From: Alphaproteobacteria bacterium | Lineage (GTDB): Bacteria; Pseudomonadota; Alphaproteobacteria; Caulobacterales; Maricaulaceae | Assembly (NCBI GenBank): GCA_024278855.1 | Contig: JAJRSJ010000027.1 | Span: forward strand, 62,001 to 126,000 | Length of the DNA: 64,000 bases | Direction of reading: 5' to 3' | Shown here: one piece after another, positions 42,821-52,525 of the stretch | How positions within the stretch are numbered: position 1 is the stretch's first letter | Layout: each line of letters starts with the position of its first letter | Notes under the pieces: model-generated | Told to the model about the DNA's origin: nothing | The model's input: only the letters and a program-made list of their open reading frames with translations | Database searches by the model: none | Translations under genes and position numbers: made by a program

Positions 42821-43462
42821 TTAATGCCCTCTACGTCGATGTGTTGGCCGCCGATGGCTTGGCCTATGTGGTCGCGTGTAGTGAGGGCGGGATTGATGAG
42901 GTCTTGAGTAATGAGGTCTTGAGTAATGAGGTCTTGAGTAATGAGGTCTTGAGTAATGGGGTCTGGAATAATAGGGTCTGGAATAATAGGGTCTGGAATA
43001 ATAGGGTCCATAACCGTAACCATATCCGGAATTTAAGCTAATGCTGACCCGTGGACGGCCATAACTATAATATGAATTTGTTTGGGCATAGCCGCTATAG
43101 GGTTGGGTCACGCCGTAGCCGCGATTATAATTGCTGCCGTAAGTACCGTTGCTGTAATAACTCTGGTTGACATATCCGGTGTTTCTGTACGGTTGGCTAT
43201 TCCCACCCGCTATCGCCGCACCCGCTAGTCCGCCGACAACCGCGCCGATGACTGTGCCTTCATCCTGTACACCGCCGCCCGCTACATTGGAGCCGATAAC
43301 CCCGCCGACAACTGCGCCGACCAAACCGCCAACCAGTTGGTTGTTGCCGCTTGCCTGATGTCTGTGGGCATAACCATTTTCATGGGCAAAGGCGGAGGAC
43401 GCAGCGATTGGTGTGGCCAACGCCACGACGCAAGTCGCTAAAATTCTATATGAAATTTTCAT
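42821..43462 (-). CDS. Glycine-zipper 2TM-like protein with (Y/H)-(Y/S)RP pentapeptide repeat tail (paralog 1)
   Basis: LVGGLVGAVVGGVIGSNVAGGGVQDEGTVIGAVVGGLAGAAIAGGN; signal peptide MKISYRILATCVVALATPIAASSAFA. Confidence 0.8.
   Translation of the reverse strand: MKISYRILATCVVALATPIAASSAFAHENGYAHRHQASGNNQLVGGLVGAVVGGVIGSNVAGGGVQDEGTVIGAVVGGLAGAAIAGGNSQPYRNTGYVNQSYYSNGTYGSNYNRGYGVTQPYSGYAQTNSYYSYGRPRVSISLNSGYGYGYGPYYSRPYYSRPYYSRPHYSRPHYSRPHYSRPHYSRPHQSRPHYTRPHRPSHRRPTHRRRGH
42901..43005. repeat. 15 bp minisatellite: (gtcttgagtaatgag)x4 followed by (gtctggaataatagg)x3 (imperfect)
   Basis: Direct reading of the sequence; encodes YSRPH/YSRPY pentapeptides on the minus strand. Confidence 0.92.
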
Positions 43463-43562
43463 GGTGTTTCCTTTCCAAGATACACAAAACAACGCAGACC
43501 ACCATACTAACCCGCCAACATGAACGTGGGCTGAAGAATCTATGTGATATTTTAACAATTTT

Positions 43563-45494
43563 TTACCGCAAATATTCATCCAAAAAGGCCACATAGGCAT
43601 TTGAGGCTGTTATGCGGTTACCCCTTTTGCGAAAGCCGTGGCCTTCATCGGGGAAGACGATATATTCTACCGGTACATTATTGGCTTTTACTGCCGCGAC
43701 CAGTTCATCACTTTCAATTTTCAAGACGCGGGGGTCATTGGCCCCTTGCACCACCAATAAAGGCTTGACGATATTATGGGCGTGAAATAGCGGCGAAATA
43801 GCCCGGTGGCGTTCGCCGTCCGTTGCCGGGTCGCCCATTTCGTCGTAAAGTGCCTCTTTGAAGCTTTCCCACCAGGGCGGAATAGAGGCCAATGTGCGCT
43901 CCCAATTGGTCACACCGAAAATATTGATGCCGACATCAAATACTTCTGGTTCAAAGGCCAAAGCCGCCGCAACCATATAGCCGCCGTAACTGCCGCCGAT
44001 AATGCCGATTTTTTCGCCGTCGACCCAATCAAGTTCCGCAAGATATTTTTTGGCCCACACCACGTCTTTCAAATCCACATCCCCGTGTTTTTTATCGTCC
44101 ATGTGGAAAAATGTTTTGCCGTAGCCGGACGAGCCACGGTTGTTCATGGCGTGAACGGCATAGCCGTGATTGACCAAATGCTGGACCATGGCCCGGTAGC
44201 CTTTGCGGTTTTGCCCGCCCGGCCCGCCGTGAACCAACACCAGAGCCGGTGCAGAATTGGCGGCACTGGCACCGTGGGGTTTATAAAGAATGCCCGGAAT
44301 GTCCAACCCGTCATAACTTTTATAGCGGACGATTTCGCCCTCGACCAGATAGTCCGGTTTTATCTCGGCGTTAAGAGCCGAGGTCAGCGGCTTGTGCGTG
44401 CGGGTTTCCAAAGACGCAATATGAATATTGGACGGGGCGCGGTCGCCGTTCATAATAAAGGCGATTTGGCGTTCGTCTTTTGAAAACCGGACATTGCGCA
44501 TATTGCCTTCGGGTAGGTCTTTCAAAGCAAGCACGGTGTCGGTTTTCAGGTTTTTGAGCGTCATCTGGCTGACGCCGTCAGCATTGACGCCGCTGATCAT
44601 ATAATCTCCCGAGCCAGACTGGGCCACAAAAGACACATCCCAATTGGCGGTCAGAAGTTCGGATTTTTCCCCGCTCGCCAAACCGTAACGCCAAGCTTGT
44701 GTAAATTCGCCAAATTCATTGGTAGAATAGAACAGTGATTTGCCGTCAGCACTAAAGCCGTAAGAGCCGTAGGCAATATTGCCCTTATGCTCTGTGATCA
44801 ATTTGGCGGTTTTGTCCCCGGCTTGCAAATCAACCAGAAAAATATCGGAATCCGCTGATGTCCGGTTTTTGGTCAAGGCGACCCAACGCCCATCCCTGCT
44901 AATCGCGCCTATTTGTTTACCGTCATTTTCAAAAATCAGCTCGGACGCATAGGTTTTTGCATCATATTTATAAATGTCAAATGTCCGCTGATCCCGTTTA
45001 TTGCTGCCAAGATATAAATGTTGGTTATCATCGCTCCACCCGATAAAGAAAGCTTTCAGCTTGTTGCCCGGGGTTAAATCCCTGACCGTGCCGTCACTTT
45101 CGCGCACATAAATATGGTTTAATTCGTCGCCGTTCCCGTCGGAGGTATAGAGCATCCGCTCGTCGCCGGGGAACCAACTAACGGCACTTGCCGCTGTTGT
45201 TGTTGAATTGGTCAGAGCGGTTGTTTCGCCGGTTTTCGGGTTAAGACGATAAGCATTAAAAACCCCGCTTGCATCAGACGTAATCAGCAAATCACCTAAG
45301 AGCGGGCCGAATGTATAACCGGCGCTCGACGGCAAACTATATGAAGTCGTTTTAAAAAATGCTTCGGCGGAAAATTTTGGCACTGAGCTAGACTGGTTTT
45401 GCGCCATTTCGCCATTGTCTTGCGGCGGGCCTTTGCTGCACGCCGATAATGTTAAAGCCGCACCGCAGATTAAAATCCAAAAAAACTTACCCAT
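43563..45494 (-). CDS. S9 family (prolyl oligopeptidase-like) peptidase
   Basis: GGPGGQNRKGYRAMVQHLVNHGYAV, GIIGGSYGGYMVAAAL (Ser nucleophile), DPRVLKIESDEL, DEGHGF; lipobox LSACS. Confidence 0.92.
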   Translation of the reverse strand: MGKFFWILICGAALTLSACSKGPPQDNGEMAQNQSSSVPKFSAEAFFKTTSYSLPSSAGYTFGPLLGDLLITSDASGVFNAYRLNPKTGETTALTNSTTTAASAVSWFPGDERMLYTSDGNGDELNHIYVRESDGTVRDLTPGNKLKAFFIGWSDDNQHLYLGSNKRDQRTFDIYKYDAKTYASELIFENDGKQIGAISRDGRWVALTKNRTSADSDIFLVDLQAGDKTAKLITEHKGNIAYGSYGFSADGKSLFYSTNEFGEFTQAWRYGLASGEKSELLTANWDVSFVAQSGSGDYMISGVNADGVSQMTLKNLKTDTVLALKDLPEGNMRNVRFSKDERQIAFIMNGDRAPSNIHIASLETRTHKPLTSALNAEIKPDYLVEGEIVRYKSYDGLDIPGILYKPHGASAANSAPALVLVHGGPGGQNRKGYRAMVQHLVNHGYAVHAMNNRGSSGYGKTFFHMDDKKHGDVDLKDVVWAKKYLAELDWVDGEKIGIIGGSYGGYMVAAALAFEPEVFDVGINIFGVTNWERTLASIPPWWESFKEALYDEMGDPATDGERHRAISPLFHAHNIVKPLLVVQGANDPRVLKIESDELVAAVKANNVPVEYIVFPDEGHGFRKRGNRITASNAYVAFLDEYLR

Positions 45495-45580
45495 TGCTTC
45501 ACTCCCAATTATTGTTTTTTGGAAGCTAGCACAGTTGACGGGTTAAGTCACGCGCCACTACGAAGTGGCGAATATGCGCC

Positions 45581-46294
45581 TTAACGGCAGGTAGCACTTC
45601 CTGTCGTGATTCTATATCCGCGCCGCACATGGGGTTTATTGATACCCCCATAGCAAATGCCATGTGTTGGCGCAGGCCTGATATCATGTGTTGGCGCAGG
45701 CCTGATATATTGTACGGGCGGGTAATGTATTTGCTGCGTGATGTAGGGAATTGTGTAAATTTGCACCAAATTCGGGCCTTGGATATATTGCGTTCCTCGC
45801 AGCATATTTGGTTGTATTCTTGGCCAATAAACCGGCGGGACAAAGGGGGGCTGGATATACGTGCCACTATAATTTGTGCCAACATTCGTGTTCACATAAC
45901 TGCCGCCAAATGTGCTATAAGGTACAGAGGTGCGCCGGTTCTTTGCATATCTATAATCCGAGCCGTAACCCGGCCCGTAGCTAGGCATAAAACCGCCGTA
46001 CCGACTTGAGCGCAGACGAGGACTCCGATTGGCATTCCGGTTGGCTATTGCCGCCCCGGCAATCCCGCCGAGAACCGCCCCAATTGCCGTGCCTTCTTGT
46101 TGCACGCCCGTGCCTGCCAAATTAGAGCCAAGTATCCCGCCAAGCCCGGTGCCAATACCCGCGCCAAGCAAAGTCTTTCCGCCGTTGCCGCCATAAATTT
46201 GCGCCGATGCGGGCGTTGTGATCAAAAATACGCTGGCCAACATGCCGCAGGCTAATGCGTTTAATTTGAGTATATTTGAAAACATCATAGGCAT
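45581..46294 (-). CDS. Glycine-zipper 2TM-like protein (paralog 2)
   Basis: LLGAGIGTGLGGILGSNLAGTGVQQEGTAIGAVLGGIAGAAIANRN, signal peptide. Confidence 0.75.
   Translation of the reverse strand: MPMMFSNILKLNALACGMLASVFLITTPASAQIYGGNGGKTLLGAGIGTGLGGILGSNLAGTGVQQEGTAIGAVLGGIAGAAIANRNANRSPRLRSSRYGGFMPSYGPGYGSDYRYAKNRRTSVPYSTFGGSYVNTNVGTNYSGTYIQPPFVPPVYWPRIQPNMLRGTQYIQGPNLVQIYTIPYITQQIHYPPVQYIRPAPTHDIRPAPTHGICYGGINKPHVRRGYRITTGSATCR
45661..45708. repeat. Perfect tandem duplication of 24 bp catgtgttggcgcaggcctgatat
   Basis: Two identical adjacent copies inside the C-terminal coding region of paralog 2. Confidence 0.92.
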
Positions 46295-46450
46295 CCACCA
46301 TAAGTATATGTCCCGTAGTGGGACAATTCACGACTGAACCAAATACAGTGCAAAACCCGCGCCTGTTAGAAAGGCAAGCCCCAACGCAAAACGGGCCCGG
46401 CAATGCCGGACCCGTCTATTGTGCTTGTCTGCCACCTAGGTGGTACCAAA

Positions 46451-47278
46451 CTAGTGGCGTGCACGTCTGTTCAAACGACGCTTTTTTTTCTGTAAGCGTC
46501 TGATTTCTTTATTAACCCAATTGCGCCGGTTTTGCGTGCGGTAGTCATACTGGCTTTGCAATCTGTGATCTAACCTTTTGCTCTCCTGGCGAAGGTTTTG
46601 CAAACGGCGGCGAACATCTTCCAATTGGGCATAGGTGTTGTTGTTTTGCCCATATCCGCGATTGTTGTAACCTCGGTTATTACGGTAACCATTATAGCGG
46701 TAGCCATTATAGTGCGGCGAACTGTGCGCAGGACGGTAGATCCGGTTGTGAGGAACGGGACGGTGAGGACTATAGCCCGGACGGGTATGTGTCACTGTAC
46801 GGCGGTGGGTCACCGGGGCTGAACGGCCATAAGCAGTGCGGCCATAAGTCTGGTTACCGTAAACCCGGCGCTGGGAAACCGTGCGCGTATAGCCCACTGG
46901 CGCAGAACGGCCATAGGTTTGGCCATTATAATAGGTGGTATTGTAGCTTTGGCGACGCCTTTTGTCGCAATCAACACTTTTGTCGCCAATTCCGGCCCCG
47001 GCCAGACCGCCAAGCACGACACCTATGGTCGAGCCTTCAGTCCGGGCGCCATTGCCGGACACTTGTGAGCCGATAACACCGCCAGCAACCGCGCCAAGCA
47101 AGCCGCCAACTACTCTGGCATTGTTTTCCTGTTTGCGGCATTCTTGGCCTGGATTATAATAGCCACGATTGTAATCCGAAGCCTGAGCCAAGACTGGCAG
47201 AGAAAGCACTGGGAGGGAAATTGCCGCACCCGCAATGGTCGCAATAGAAGCGGCGCGTAAAGTTATAAGCATTTTCAT
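46451..47278 (-). CDS. Glycine-zipper 2TM-like protein with Tyr/Arg-rich and basic tail (paralog 3)
   Basis: VVGGLLGAVAGGVIGSQVSGNGARTEGSTIGVVLGGLAGAGIGDKS; basic C-terminus RLQKKKRRLNRRARH. Confidence 0.78.
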   Translation of the reverse strand: MKMLITLRAASIATIAGAAISLPVLSLPVLAQASDYNRGYYNPGQECRKQENNARVVGGLLGAVAGGVIGSQVSGNGARTEGSTIGVVLGGLAGAGIGDKSVDCDKRRRQSYNTTYYNGQTYGRSAPVGYTRTVSQRRVYGNQTYGRTAYGRSAPVTHRRTVTHTRPGYSPHRPVPHNRIYRPAHSSPHYNGYRYNGYRNNRGYNNRGYGQNNNTYAQLEDVRRRLQNLRQESKRLDHRLQSQYDYRTQNRRNWVNKEIRRLQKKKRRLNRRARH

Positions 47279-47410
47279 GTCAAACTCCTGATTTAAGGCC
47301 CCGGACCAGCACAATTGCTTTGCGGGCTTCCTTGTAGGATTGCCTTATAGAAAATACTGTCTGAACCTTGTCTGAGGCCTAGATTTATGTTCTGTTCATC
47401 TGAAGATAAC

Positions 47411-49057
47411 TTAGAGCAGCCAGCCTTTATAGGAGATCAGCCTGCCAAACACGGGGAGTTTAATCTCCACATCAAAGACAAACCGCCCGTCCTGCACCCG
47501 TTCATGGCTGATAGATTTTGGCAGCAAAAATTTGGGAAACGGCAAGCCAAACAATTTGGCCGAAACAATATCATAATGCAGTTTTGCGTCTTCTATACGA
47601 AACAACATTTTGAATTTAACCGGCCCGAAGCGTTCATAGATCTCGTGGGGCTTCACACCCTTGGACAGGACGGAACGAAAAGACTTGCCGTCTATAGTGC
47701 GCGTCCAGACTTCCTTTTGGTTTTTTAAATCCATTGTTATGGTGATGGGCTGATCGGTTCCGGTTTTGGCAAACCCAATTATGGATGCGACCAATTGCGA
47801 GAGCGGGTTTTTGCCGCGCACCACATCCACCCGCCCGGGCATAATTTTAGTGTTAGCGACTTGGTGTCCTATGCGAACAACCTCTGGCAATTTATCAAAG
47901 TTCTCACCCAGAACCCGCATAAACAAATAAGGCGCAGGTTTAACATCCCCAAATTCCGACTTTATGGCAAGGCTAGAAAATGCTTTTTCAAATTCGGACA
48001 AACTGATTTGACTAAGCGCCGGGCGTGCGCCGGGCGTGGGTTCTTGTTCCAACCAACGTCTGGTTAAAATCTCCGCCGCCAATATAGGTATAAACGGCCC
48101 GTCGCCTTCGGATGCGATGAGGTTCCATGTCTGGCTTATGGGGTTTGCGGCATCGTCTATGCCCAATATGCACATATACATACCGCCGCGCTCACTGGCA
48201 AAATGTCCAAGCCAACTACCTACACGGCTAAAGAGCCTAGCGTGGTTTTGCAGATTGTGCAGGATTTTCCGCTTTTGCAACCAAGCCAGAATACGAATGC
48301 TTATATGGACCAGCCGTAATTCTTGAGAGCCGTAAAACCGCACCGTCTCGACGCCCTTATAATGCTCCGGGAACAACAATAAATCCGGCGCATCGCACAG
48401 ACCAAAATACCGGTTTAATATTTGCTCACCTTTTAGCGAAATTTTGTGCTTGTGAACGCGGGCGTAACCAAGCGCCTGTGTCCATGTCCCGCCGACAAAT
48501 ATTTTAAGCGGCTTGCCCAAATAAGACAACACCGCCTGGGTCACCGACACGCCAATATCTATTTTGCCGCCGGGCGATATACCGCCCTCTATGGATGTTA
48601 TGCGGGAAAACCGGGATTTTGCCGCGTCCACGACTGCAGATGACAAGGCGGGAACCGAACTGGCCCCGCTGATCACGCAGACAGCACGGCGTTTGGCGCT
48701 TGTGTCAAGCTCGGTAATTCCTTGCGTAAATACACCGCTGTCCGACAGGTCAATATAATGCACGCCCAGTTCTATACAGGCTTTGGGCAAAACAGTGCCG
48801 CGACCAAACACATTTTGGAACGGCCCCGAAGCGTCTATGACCAGCCAAGGTTTTAGCACTTTAAGTTGGTCGTCCAAATCCGCCGCCAGATCAAAAACCC
48901 GGGGCGATAAATTACCGCCATATTGACTACACAGAACCTCGGCCTTGGACAAATTTCGCCCGGCTACCAGCACTTTGATATCCTCAATATCCGATAATCT
49001 CTGACAAAGCCGCCCACCAAATTGGCCGTAGCCGCCAATAACCAAAACGGGTTTCAT
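47411..49057 (-). CDS. Saccharopine dehydrogenase-like NAD(P)-binding protein with DUF4166-like C-terminus
   Basis: [21 protein letters not shown] Rossmann start; C-terminal [12 protein letters not shown]...[14 protein letters not shown] overlap with aroC. Confidence 0.82.
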   Translation of the reverse strand: MKPVLVIGGYGQFGGRLCQRLSDIEDIKVLVAGRNLSKAEVLCSQYGGNLSPRVFDLAADLDDQLKVLKPWLVIDASGPFQNVFGRGTVLPKACIELGVHYIDLSDSGVFTQGITELDTSAKRRAVCVISGASSVPALSSAVVDAAKSRFSRITSIEGGISPGGKIDIGVSVTQAVLSYLGKPLKIFVGGTWTQALGYARVHKHKISLKGEQILNRYFGLCDAPDLLLFPEHYKGVETVRFYGSQELRLVHISIRILAWLQKRKILHNLQNHARLFSRVGSWLGHFASERGGMYMCILGIDDAANPISQTWNLIASEGDGPFIPILAAEILTRRWLEQEPTPGARPALSQISLSEFEKAFSSLAIKSEFGDVKPAPYLFMRVLGENFDKLPEVVRIGHQVANTKIMPGRVDVVRGKNPLSQLVASIIGFAKTGTDQPITITMDLKNQKEVWTRTIDGKSFRSVLSKGVKPHEIYERFGPVKFKMLFRIEDAKLHYDIVSAKLFGLPFPKFLLPKSISHERVQDGRFVFDVEIKLPVFGRLISYKGWLL

Positions 49058-50124
49058 CCCATCTGACCAATATGCATCAGTTTTTGATCGGCCAATACCA
49101 GTGCCAACATAGCTTCGGCGACGGGGACGGCACGGATACCCACGCACGGGTCGTGGCGGCCTTTGGTGCGAATTTCGGTTTCCTCGCCTTTTGATGTAAT
49201 AGTCTTGCGCGGGGTAAGAATTGATGATGTCGGTTTGATTGCCATGCGGGCGACGATTGTATCGCCGTTGGATATGCCGCCCAAAATACCGCCCGCATTG
49301 TTGGACATAAATACCGGCTTGCCGTCCCGCATGCGAATTTCGTCCGCGTTGTCAACGCCGCTAAAACTGGCGGCTGCAAAGCCTGCGCCGATCTCTACAC
49401 CTTTGGCGGCGTTGATCGACATCAGGGCGGCGGCGATTTCCGTGTCGAGTTTGCCGTAGACCGGCGCCCCCCATCCCGCAGGAACCCCGTCCGCTTGGAC
49501 TTCAACAATAGCCCCCACTGAATTACCGTCCTTGCGCAGGGCATCCAGATATTTCGCCCATTCGTTTGCCGTATCTTTGTCCGGGCAAAAGAATGGATTT
49601 TTCGCGACCTCGTCCCAGTCCCAATTGTCCCCGTCGATCATCTTGCTACCCATTTGGGTCAAAGCACCGCGAATGTTCACACCCGTCCCCAAGACCTTGC
49701 GGGCCACCGCACCCGCCGCAACCCGCATAGCGGTTTCGCGGGCACTGGAACGTCCACCGCCCCGGTAATCCCGAAACCCGTATTTGGCATCATAGGTAAA
49801 GTCCGCATGGCCGGGGCGGTACACGTCCTTGATGTCGCCGTAATCCTTTGAGCGGTGATCGGTATTTTCGATCAACAAGGATATTGGTGTACCGGTGGTG
49901 CGGCCCTCAAACACGCCGGACAGGATTTTCACCCGGTCGGCTTCACGCCGCTGGGTGACAAATTTTGATGTGCCAGGCTTGCGCTGATCGAGGAATTTTT
50001 GGATGAAAGCTTCGTCCAAATCAAGCCCCGGCGGCGTGCCGTCAATGACACAACCAATGGCCGGGCCGTGGCTCTCCCCCCAAGAGGTGAAGCGAAACAT
50101 ATGTCCAAATGTGTTATATGACAT
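49054..50124 (-). CDS. aroC: Chorismate synthase
   Basis: [71 protein letters not shown]. Confidence 0.97.
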   Translation of the reverse strand: MSYNTFGHMFRFTSWGESHGPAIGCVIDGTPPGLDLDEAFIQKFLDQRKPGTSKFVTQRREADRVKILSGVFEGRTTGTPISLLIENTDHRSKDYGDIKDVYRPGHADFTYDAKYGFRDYRGGGRSSARETAMRVAAGAVARKVLGTGVNIRGALTQMGSKMIDGDNWDWDEVAKNPFFCPDKDTANEWAKYLDALRKDGNSVGAIVEVQADGVPAGWGAPVYGKLDTEIAAALMSINAAKGVEIGAGFAAASFSGVDNADEIRMRDGKPVFMSNNAGGILGGISNGDTIVARMAIKPTSSILTPRKTITSKGEETEIRTKGRHDPCVGIRAVPVAEAMLALVLADQKLMHIGQMG

Positions 50125-50204
50125 AGGGCCAAACTAGGGCAGGTCTAGCTTGCATGCCAGTAAAATCTCCCACTCCCTGAGACTAAACCTTAAAAAACTA
50201 AACC

Positions 50205-50543
50205 TTAAAAAGCGCGGGAGCCGGCCCTGATGCGAATATGTTGCGGCGCGGGGGGGATTAAGGTCTCGAACGCCTGTTTGCACTTCAAGAACGCATTGAC
50301 ACTGCCGTAGGGGCCATCGGGGTGGTAAAATTTGGCTTTAGCCCGCCATGCCGTGCGGATGTCTGCCTCGCGGGCGCTCATATTAAGCCCTAATGTCATC
50401 ATTGCCTGATGCCGTGTCATTATCGTCCCTCCATTATAGACAGACAGGGTTAAGCCCCCTATGGTAAAGGCTCCCCTAACAAGCATGGTTAACAATGAAA
50501 CAATCACCAAAAAAATCACCAAAGAAACCATCTGCGCAAACAT
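50205..50543 (-). CDS. Short J-domain (DnaJ-like) membrane-anchored protein; start uncertain
   Basis: NMSAREADIRTAWRAKAKFYHPDGPYGSVNAFLKCKQAFETL contains HPD; N-terminal TM; between aroC and pdxH. Confidence 0.7.
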   Translation of the reverse strand: MFAQMVSLVIFLVIVSLLTMLVRGAFTIGGLTLSVYNGGTIMTRHQAMMTLGLNMSAREADIRTAWRAKAKFYHPDGPYGSVNAFLKCKQAFETLIPPAPQHIRIRAGSRAF

Positions 50544-51166
50544 ACGCTGACCAATCCAAAGCCAATGCAGGCCCGATGTTTCGCGCCCAAGACCCCTATG
50601 CTTTATTCGCTGCATGGATGGACGAAGCCAAATTGGGCGAGCCAAATGATCCAAATGCTATGGCCCTGGCCACGGTGGACGCGGACGGCCTGCCAGATGT
50701 GCGCATGGTTTTGCTTAAAGGCGTCGATGAACGGGGGTTTGTGTTTTATTCCAACACAGGCAGCACCAAGGGCGGTCAACTTAAACATAACCCCAAGGCC
50801 GCCTTAAATTTTCACTGGAAGTCTTTGCGCCGACAAGTTCGGGTGCGCGGCACGGTCGAGTCCTTAAGTAAAATTGAGGTTGGTAAATATTTTGCGTCGC
50901 GCCCGCGCGATGCTCAACTTGGTGCCTGGGCCTCAAAACAATCCAAAACCATGGCAAGTAGAGGCGTGTTTGAAAAAGCGATCAAAACTGCGCGGGACAA
51001 GTTTTCCGGGGCCAGTGTTCCCTTGCCGCCGGGGTGGCGAGGATGGCGTGTCCTGCCAACACAAATCGAATTTTGGCGCGACCGCCCATTTCGCCTCCAT
51101 GACCGTTTATTATTTACTTGGGACGATGCGTCTAAAACATGGACAAAGCGGCGGCTTTACCCCTAA
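50495..51166 (+). CDS. pdxH: Pyridoxamine 5'-phosphate oxidase
   Basis: PNAMALATVDADGLPDVRMVLLKGVDERGFVFYSNTGSTKGGQL; WRDRPFRLHDRLLF. Confidence 0.95.
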   Translation: MKQSPKKSPKKPSAQTYADQSKANAGPMFRAQDPYALFAAWMDEAKLGEPNDPNAMALATVDADGLPDVRMVLLKGVDERGFVFYSNTGSTKGGQLKHNPKAALNFHWKSLRRQVRVRGTVESLSKIEVGKYFASRPRDAQLGAWASKQSKTMASRGVFEKAIKTARDKFSGASVPLPPGWRGWRVLPTQIEFWRDRPFRLHDRLLFTWDDASKTWTKRRLYP

Positions 51167-51208
51167 GATGAAGTTAGACCCGAAATGTTTAGGGCAAAAG
51201 GATAGGTT

Positions 51209-51712
51209 ATGGACGGTTTTATATTTTTCCTGATTTTTATTTTCATCATTATACCCATCATAAAAAATATTGTTGGCACAAATAAGTCTACCAAAAAGAA
51301 CGCCCGCACCAAAACAAATCCCCACACCAAAACAAATCCATGGGGGCAAAACCATGAACAGCTTAAAACCCAGCAGGCAAACCCCGTTATTACCAATCGC
51401 GGTAATAACCACAAACCAACCCGCTACCAAACCCATCAACGTACCCATCAGCGCAACCAAGACCAAATAGACCGCGAAAGAGCGCAAGACCTGCGCCAAC
51501 GCGACGCCCATCAACGTCTGGAGAGCCTGCAAAACCGCAAGCGCGGCCGCGACATCATTCGCATTGGCAATAAAGGTCGGGACGATTGGGGGGTCAAGGG
51601 CGATAATAGCGGTGTCGGCGGGGTGATCACAGTTGTTATTCTAGGGGTTATTGTCTTCTTTGTCATCTCAGAATTCGCGCCCGTCTTGATGGATATGTTG
51701 AACGATTTTTAG
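51209..51712 (+). CDS. Hypothetical membrane protein with Gln/Asn/Arg-rich centre
   Basis: TM at both ends, AAAGGATAGG upstream of ATG, co-directional with neighbours; strand somewhat ambiguous because an antisense ORF exists. Confidence 0.5.
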   Translation: MDGFIFFLIFIFIIIPIIKNIVGTNKSTKKNARTKTNPHTKTNPWGQNHEQLKTQQANPVITNRGNNHKPTRYQTHQRTHQRNQDQIDRERAQDLRQRDAHQRLESLQNRKRGRDIIRIGNKGRDDWGVKGDNSGVGGVITVVILGVIVFFVISEFAPVLMDMLNDF

Positions 51713-51722
51713 GAATGACAAA

Positions 51723-52505
51723 ATGGACAAACTTGTAACGCTTAAATCTTGGCTGCTGAAGCTGGCCATTTGTCTGGCCGTACTCATACCTGTATATTTT
51801 CTCGTCGCCGCTCTGGGGACGAAATTCGGCCTTTGGGGTTGGCAAATTGGGTTTGGCAAATTGACATTTGGCTATGGGCCAAAATTGATCATGTTGGCAC
51901 TGGGCGCGAGTTTAGTGTCCGTGATTATGGCCTTTGTTGTCAAGCCGCGTAAAGGTTGGCTAATAAGCCTGTTGTGTTTGGCCGTACCGCTAACCGCATT
52001 TGGTATTGGTAAGAACCTGCGCACCAAGGCCGGCAAGCTGCCACCAATTGCTGACATTACAACGGACACCCAATCCCCGCCGACATTTTCCGAAACGATC
52101 GCTACGCGCCGTACAAAAAACCAATGTAGCAACACGCTAGATTATATGGGAAAAACATTTGGCCAAGACAAAACCTTGGTCTCGGCGGCGCAAGTCAAGG
52201 CTTACCCGGACATTCGCACACTGGTATTTGCCAAGCCCACAAAAGCCGTGTTTGACAAAGCCCTTGCTGCGGCGAAATCCATGGGTTGGGACATCGTTTC
52301 ACATTCGGAGGATACGGGCATAATAGAAGCTACGGCTACAAGTTTTTGGTACGGGTTTAGCGATGATGTTATTATCCGCATTGGGCCGGCAGACGGCGGC
52401 GGCAGCTTGCTTGATATCCGCTCAATCAGCTGCGTTGGCCGCTCGGACATTGGTGTCAATGCGGCCCGTATTCGCAAATTTCGCGGCAAGCTAGAGGGGC
52501 TTTAG
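51723..52505 (+). CDS. DUF1499 domain-containing membrane protein
   Basis: AYPDIRTLVFAKPTKAVFDKALAAAKSMGWDIVSHSEDTGIIEATATSFWYGFSDDVIIRI...SCVGRSDIGVNAARIRKF. Confidence 0.85.
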   Translation: MDKLVTLKSWLLKLAICLAVLIPVYFLVAALGTKFGLWGWQIGFGKLTFGYGPKLIMLALGASLVSVIMAFVVKPRKGWLISLLCLAVPLTAFGIGKNLRTKAGKLPPIADITTDTQSPPTFSETIATRRTKNQCSNTLDYMGKTFGQDKTLVSAAQVKAYPDIRTLVFAKPTKAVFDKALAAAKSMGWDIVSHSEDTGIIEATATSFWYGFSDDVIIRIGPADGGGSLLDIRSISCVGRSDIGVNAARIRKFRGKLEGL

Positions 52506-52525
52506 AGGTTCACATTGAAGACTTG

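Noticed and set aside
42901-43005. CRISPR-like regular repeats
   Set aside because: 15 bp contiguous tandem units with no spacers, inside a coding sequence; a minisatellite, not CRISPR
51110-51532. Hydrophobic 140 aa minus-strand ORF resembling a membrane protein
   Set aside because: Overlaps the plus-strand 51209-51712 ORF, which has a ribosome-binding site and co-directional neighbours; kept the plus strand but with only moderate confidence
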